A stretch of 19,018 bases of DNA from Intestinibacter sp. (GTDB lineage: Bacteria; Bacillota; Clostridia; Peptostreptococcales; Peptostreptococcaceae), in the NCBI RefSeq assembly GCF_022780145.1, contig NZ_JALEXO010000277.1, positions 1 to 19,018 on the forward strand, in the 5' to 3' direction. Within the stretch, counting starts at the first letter, position 1. Each line of letters opens with the position of its first letter. The position numbers were made by a program, and so were the translations under genes. Under the pieces are notes generated by a model. The model was not told where the DNA came from. It saw nothing but the letters and a program-made list of their open reading frames with translations, and made no database searches. Positions 15,127 through 19,018 of the stretch are shown in pieces.

Positions 15127-16140
15127 TTGAGTAAATTTAAAGAATTTTCAACATTTAAAAAAATCGTTATAATCTTAGTCGCACTACTTATCTTGATTCC
15201 TTTGATAACTTTTATGGTGGTATTTTTTAGAATACACTCAGCACAGGTAGACGACACTTACGAATCTCAATACAACAAAGTAGAAGGAGTCACAAACATA
15301 CTACTATTAGGAACAGATGGTCGTGAAAACGAACTCGCATACAGATCAGATGCAATGATGATTTTGACAGTTGATGCAAATCACAGCGATATAAAACTAA
15401 CTTCTCTTGCCCGTGATACATATGTCGATATCCCTGACCACGGCAAAGGAAAGCTAAATGCAGCATACTTCTGGGGCAAAGAAGATCTACTATTTGAAAC
15501 TATAGAAAAAAACTTCAACATAGGCATAGATAAATTTGTCCAAGTCGACTTCGACGACCTTATGAATATCATATTCGTAATAGGAGGCGTCGATGTAGAG
15601 ATAGAAAAAAGAGAAATAAAATCTCTAAACGATGGTATCCCTGGCGCATATGATGCATGTACATACGCTGACAAAGGTGAAATGCAGCTTATAAAAGGCG
15701 CAGGATTACATACTCTAAACGGATATCAAGCAATCGCATATGCCCGCATGAGATACCTTGACAACGGTATATATAGAGACCAAAGACAACGTAAAATAAT
15801 CTCTGGTATGTTCAATGGAGTCAAAGATCTATCTATGGCGGAATATCCAAAGCTAATAAACAGTCTACTACCATATGTCTCTACTAACCTATCAGTAGGG
15901 GAAATGTTAGACTTAGCATTTACTTCTTATAGCTTTGCAAATGCGGACTCACTTAAACAAGCCGAGTTCCCAATAATAGACGACAAACACGTAAAAGGCG
16001 GTAAATACAAGGATGCCGGCTGGGTATGGCTATACGATGTAAATTCTATATGTGTACTTCACGACTTCATATACGACGATATAATGCCTGAAGACAATGA
16101 ATATCTAAAGGATGACAGTAAAATCGAGCTAAATTATTAA
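15127..16140 (+). CDS. LytR-CpsA-Psr (LCP) family glycopolymer ligase
   Basis: Predicted enzyme that transfers lipid-linked teichoic acid or other glycopolymers to peptidoglycan outside the membrane. One N-terminal membrane helix (~12-34) precedes the LCP domain (~55-230). Visible phosphate-binding and catalytic-type residues are R73 and D75 (YRSDAMMI), R96-D97 (SLARDTYVDIP), R207 and R209 (YARMRY) and R217/R220 (RDQRQRK). Length is normal. The start TTG at 15127 is the only option that keeps the membrane helix, yet no ribosome site lies at the usual distance; see the leader feature. It is the only plus-strand gene in the window, with its own promoter and terminator. The neighbouring acyltransferase and nucleotidyltransferase suggest its substrate is the polymer they modify. 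Confidence 0.93.
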   Translation: MSKFKEFSTFKKIVIILVALLILIPLITFMVVFFRIHSAQVDDTYESQYNKVEGVTNILLLGTDGRENELAYRSDAMMILTVDANHSDIKLTSLARDTYVDIPDHGKGKLNAAYFWGKEDLLFETIEKNFNIGIDKFVQVDFDDLMNIIFVIGGVDVEIEKREIKSLNDGIPGAYDACTYADKGEMQLIKGAGLHTLNGYQAIAYARMRYLDNGIYRDQRQRKIISGMFNGVKDLSMAEYPKLINSLLPYVSTNLSVGEMLDLAFTSYSFANADSLKQAEFPIIDDKHVKGGKYKDAGWVWLYDVNSICVLHDFIYDDIMPEDNEYLKDDSKIELNY

Positions 16141-16200
16141 TGGTTCAATAGGATTCTATATGTAGTTTATCCAAAATTTATTTATTTATACATTATAATG

Positions 16201-16246
16201 AAAAAAAATCATCTAAATGTGTTCTAACCACATCTAGATGATTTTT
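16201..16246 (+). terminator. Terminator after the LCP gene, possibly bidirectional
   Basis: AAATCATCTA-type and TAGATGATTT-type arms (about 16204-16221 and 16229-16246) form a long stem with one interior mismatch. T run follows on plus; an A run precedes it, so it could also stop minus-strand transcripts. Confidence 0.8.
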
Positions 16247-16257
16247 AATTTTAAACA

Positions 16258-16313
16258 ATATAAAAGTTGCCAACAACAAAAGCTCAAATCAAAAGCCTCT
16301 ACCTGACAACTTT
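16258..16313 (-). terminator. Possible terminator of the metallophosphoesterase gene
   Basis: On the minus strand AAAGTTGTC (16305-16313) pairs with GGCAACTTT (9 bp, one G-U pair), with a long loop of about 33 bases, and a short T-rich tail follows. Confidence 0.4.
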
Positions 16314-16376
16314 CTCCAACCGCTTATATATAATATTAAACAAAAACTTCCATTTTCCTTCTAAAATCAACAAATT

Positions 16377-17282
16377 TTATTTATTTTTTAAATTGACAAC
16401 CATCACCTCAGGCACATTATTAAATCTAGGCAGCTTCTGGTCATTAGAACCAAGCCCAGAAGTAATCAACAGCTTGATTTTATCCTTATCATAAAGTCCA
16501 TGAATATAATCAGGGAAATACCCCTGATCACCGCCGTAAAATCCACCTAAAAAAGGCACCACAACCTGTCCACCGTGGTCATGCGCACTAACTACCAAGT
16601 CGATATCCCACACCTTAGAGGCCTCACCAAACACGAAGCTATCAGGTCTATGGCTCATCATAATCTTATAGCTAGAAGTATCCTCAAAATCCTTAAGAAA
16701 ATCGTAAATACCCTCACCCATGTCCTTTTTCTTTGTCAATCCATTTGGGTCAAACGCATATCCGTACATACCACCTATACGAATATCGACGCCGTTTACA
16801 ACTATATCCTCGTAATCCATCTCCAAAAGAGTTGCACCAGTATCTTTTATCTCATCTAATAAAGATTCTGACTTTTTGTTTTGCATATATTCGAATTCGT
16901 GATTACCAAGAGCGTAGTAAACAGGAGCAATATCCACAAGCCTTTTTATAAAACTCATCGCGATATCGCTGTTTTCTGAGTCGTCGTTTAGTATGTCCCC
17001 ATCTGCTATTATAAAATCTGGATTTTGGGACTTAATAGTTGCAACCAAATTATCGTCGTTGTCTCCAAAAGTATTATCATGCAAGTCACCCACTACGACA
17101 AATTTCACAGATTCTTTAGAATCACCTTGACCAGCCTTTATCTTATTATCTGTTATATCATAAGTATTAACCTTCAAATTATTATAAGATATTTTCACCT
17201 CATAATAACAAACAGGAATTGCAATTGCTATAATCAAGCAAATTATTGCTAGCGCGATTAATATTTTTTTCTTTTTACCCAT
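16377..17282 (-). CDS. Membrane-anchored calcineurin-like metallophosphoesterase
   Basis: Predicted extracytoplasmic phosphoesterase with a two-metal centre. An N-terminal anchor (MGKKKK then hydrophobic ~7-26) leads into the catalytic domain (~58-300). Metal ligand motifs are complete: GDLHDN (D66, H68), GDILND (D95), GNHEFE (N127, H128), SHRPD (H211) and SAHDHGGQ (H234, H236). This arrangement resembles the YkuE/YaeI type, some of which act on lipid-linked phosphates; the substrate here is not known. The ATG at 17282 follows AGGGGGG about six bases upstream. It starts 21 bases after the ABC exporter stop, so the two form an operon. It is convergent with the LCP gene. Confidence 0.9.
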   Translation of the reverse strand: MGKKKKILIALAIICLIIAIAIPVCYYEVKISYNNLKVNTYDITDNKIKAGQGDSKESVKFVVVGDLHDNTFGDNDDNLVATIKSQNPDFIIADGDILNDDSENSDIAMSFIKRLVDIAPVYYALGNHEFEYMQNKKSESLLDEIKDTGATLLEMDYEDIVVNGVDIRIGGMYGYAFDPNGLTKKKDMGEGIYDFLKDFEDTSSYKIMMSHRPDSFVFGEASKVWDIDLVVSAHDHGGQVVVPFLGGFYGGDQGYFPDYIHGLYDKDKIKLLITSGLGSNDQKLPRFNNVPEVMVVNLKNK

Positions 17283-17303
17283 TTTTATCCCCCCTAGATA
17301 AAT

Positions 17304-19016
17304 TTAAAAATCCTTTATCAGCTGCTCAACTTCTCTCTGATCAATATCACAGACCTTCCCGCTATCAATCCTATAAACCCTGTCGCACATAGTAAGCACA
17401 CTCGGTCTATGAGTCGTAACAATACAAGTCCTAGCATATCCCATATTCATGATATTTCTGAGAACCTCTCTCTCAGTAAACACATCTAAAGCAGAAGTCG
17501 CTTCATCTAATAATAAAATAGGTGATTTTCTAAGTAAAGCCCTTGCTATAGACAGTCTCTGAGCCTGTCCCTCAGAAAAACCTCCTCCTCTCTCGCCGAC
17601 TTTAGAATTTATCCCATCAGGCAATCTATCCACAAAATCATATGCACAAGCAGCCTTCAAAGCCTCGACAATCTCATCATCAGTGGCATCAGGCTTGACC
17701 ATCCTCATATTATCGGCTATAGTACCTGAGAAAATAGTATTTCCCTGTGGCACATATGCGAAAAATCTCCTTGTGGCGGCTGATATATTACAGCTAATAC
17801 CATTTATATCCTTTATAAGTGCCTTACCTGACTTAGCCTTAATAAGCCCAAGGAAAATCCTCACCATAGTAGTCTTGCCCTCTCCTGAAGGTCCCACAAG
17901 AGCCACAATCTCTCCCGGAGATGCCTTGACATTTGCGTCCTTAAATACAACCTTAGTATCGTCATAACTAAACGCAACATCATCTAGCTCTATCGTAAGC
18001 CCTCTACCCTTAGTATTATCATCGATTAATCTAACCTTCTCATCATCTAACTTTTCTTCCTTTGGTAAGTCGAAAAACTCCATAATTCTACCTGCACAAG
18101 TAGTAGCTGATATAGCAGATGGAATCAAACCTGCTAGTGACTTAAATGATCCAGATAAAATATTTGCTACCATCATAAGCATAGTCACACTACCCATTTT
18201 GTCAAATCCTATCTTCCATAGATAATTATAAACTACCCACACCAAACAGCTTGAAGAAGTAATAAATCCCATCACTGACATAAAAGAAGAAGTATACACA
18301 GAAAACCTATTGTACTCTAAAAATACAGCTCTATAATTTTCCTGAACAGCCTTTAATCTATCACTAAAAAACTCAATTAAATCAAAAGATTTTACAGATT
18401 GTATATTTTGAAAAGATTCCTCATTAAAGGACATAACTTCACTCGAAACCTTTCTCATTTTCTTATTGTAATTTCTCATATTTTTCATAAGAGTCCTAGA
18501 CAAAATAATCATCACAGGTGCACTCAAAAGAGCTATAATAGCCATAACAGGATCCATATACAATAACACCGTCAAAGCAACTAAAAACTGCACAGAAGAC
18601 GTTATAAGCGTAGGAACCCATCCCAATATACTAGACGACACAGTATTGACATCGCTATTCAATCTATTCAACAAATCTCCACTGTGAAACTCCTGCATTG
18701 ATATCCAATCAGTAACCAATATTTTATCAAAAACCTCTGACTGAATCTCATTATTGACCTTGATACTGATCCTAGCTGAAATCATAGAAGTCTTTGCTTT
18801 TATAAAAATAGTAACTATTGATAAAGCACCCATAAGAACTGCCCATATCAACACATATTTTCCTTGTTGCGCATTAATAGAGTCCATTACCATTTTAGAT
18901 AAATAACTCGAACCAACTCCCATAATAGATGTTAATACTCCTAAAAATATGTAAAATCCTATATGATATTTATATTTCACAGCATACTGATACATCCATT
19001 TTGTCTCTAGATACAT
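17304..19016 (-). CDS. ABC exporter, fused permease and ATPase
   Basis: Type IV ABC half-transporter, with a six-helix membrane domain (~17-315) and an ATPase domain (~340-570). ATPase motifs are Walker A GPSGEGKT (375-382), Q-loop Q424 in YVPQGN, a variant signature FSEGQ (480-484) in place of LSGGQ, Walker B ILLLDEATSALD (500-511) and switch H536. It would work as a homo- or heterodimer; no second half-transporter is seen here, though one could lie beyond the edge. ATG at 19016 is two bases from the window end, so no ribosome site can be checked and the true start may be further upstream. It is the promoter-side gene of the operon with the metallophosphoesterase. The substrate (lipid, peptide or drug) cannot be inferred. 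Confidence 0.9.
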   Translation of the reverse strand: MYLETKWMYQYAVKYKYHIGFYIFLGVLTSIMGVGSSYLSKMVMDSINAQQGKYVLIWAVLMGALSIVTIFIKAKTSMISARISIKVNNEIQSEVFDKILVTDWISMQEFHSGDLLNRLNSDVNTVSSSILGWVPTLITSSVQFLVALTVLLYMDPVMAIIALLSAPVMIILSRTLMKNMRNYNKKMRKVSSEVMSFNEESFQNIQSVKSFDLIEFFSDRLKAVQENYRAVFLEYNRFSVYTSSFMSVMGFITSSSCLVWVVYNYLWKIGFDKMGSVTMLMMVANILSGSFKSLAGLIPSAISATTCAGRIMEFFDLPKEEKLDDEKVRLIDDNTKGRGLTIELDDVAFSYDDTKVVFKDANVKASPGEIVALVGPSGEGKTTMVRIFLGLIKAKSGKALIKDINGISCNISAATRRFFAYVPQGNTIFSGTIADNMRMVKPDATDDEIVEALKAACAYDFVDRLPDGINSKVGERGGGFSEGQAQRLSIARALLRKSPILLLDEATSALDVFTEREVLRNIMNMGYARTCIVTTHRPSVLTMCDRVYRIDSGKVCDIDQREVEQLIKDF

Positions 19017-19018
19017 CT

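Noticed and set aside
15381..15674. Minus-strand reading frame of 97 codons
   Set aside because: It lies wholly inside the LCP gene, has no ribosome site and no family features; it is a shadow frame.
16261..16376. Small peptide frame on the minus strand between the metallophosphoesterase and the LCP terminator
   Set aside because: The only start with an upstream AGAAGG gives five codons; a terminator hairpin explains the region better.
17683..17967. Plus-strand reading frame of 94 codons
   Set aside because: It is antisense to the ATPase domain of the ABC exporter.

Overview
The window is from a low-GC, Gram-positive bacterium, most likely a Clostridia member near the Peptostreptococcaceae. 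This is inferred from the AT-rich DNA, G-rich Shine-Dalgarno sites, TTG starts, and a gene set of SH3b, CW-binding-repeat, CAP and LytR-CpsA-Psr proteins. No sequence here fixes genus or species. There is no phage, transposon, CRISPR array or tRNA. Apart from the RNase P RNA gene, almost everything concerns building, decorating, anchoring or cleaving the cell envelope. All genes but one (the LCP gene) are on the minus strand.

Layout from left to right. The first 1.2 kb holds the start of murJ (lipid II flippase), cut by the window edge. Next come an LTA-synthase-family phosphoglycerol transferase, a secreted L,D-transpeptidase with ten cell-wall-binding repeats, a small COG2426 membrane protein, and galE, whose real start is a GTG inside the longest reading frame. 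Then follow a secreted protein made only of six SH3b domains and a secreted M28 zinc aminopeptidase with FIVAR, Ig-like and two fibronectin III-like modules. The RNase P RNA gene (rnpB) comes next, with its own strong promoter and terminator, and after it a membrane-anchored CAP-domain protein.

The right third holds an acyltransferase-3 membrane protein and an NTP_transf_5-type nucleotidyltransferase, likely in one transcript. The LCP glycopolymer ligase gene is divergent from them. A membrane-anchored metallophosphoesterase and an ABC exporter (the latter reaching the window edge) form a second short operon, convergent with the LCP gene.

Together the genes cover peptidoglycan precursor flipping (MurJ), peptidoglycan cross-linking (L,D-transpeptidase), glycerol-phosphate polymer synthesis (LTA synthase), UDP-galactose supply (GalE), probable polymer acylation (acyltransferase 3) and attachment of polymers to peptidoglycan (LCP). 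Two regulatory observations stand out. WalR-box-like hexamer repeats with 11-bp spacing lie upstream of the LTA synthase, the L,D-transpeptidase and the acyltransferase genes. The LCP gene has a strong Shine-Dalgarno sequence separated from its TTG start by a stable hairpin. I found no wholly new multi-gene system; these regulatory features are the best leads. No stretch longer than 300 bases lacks a gene.
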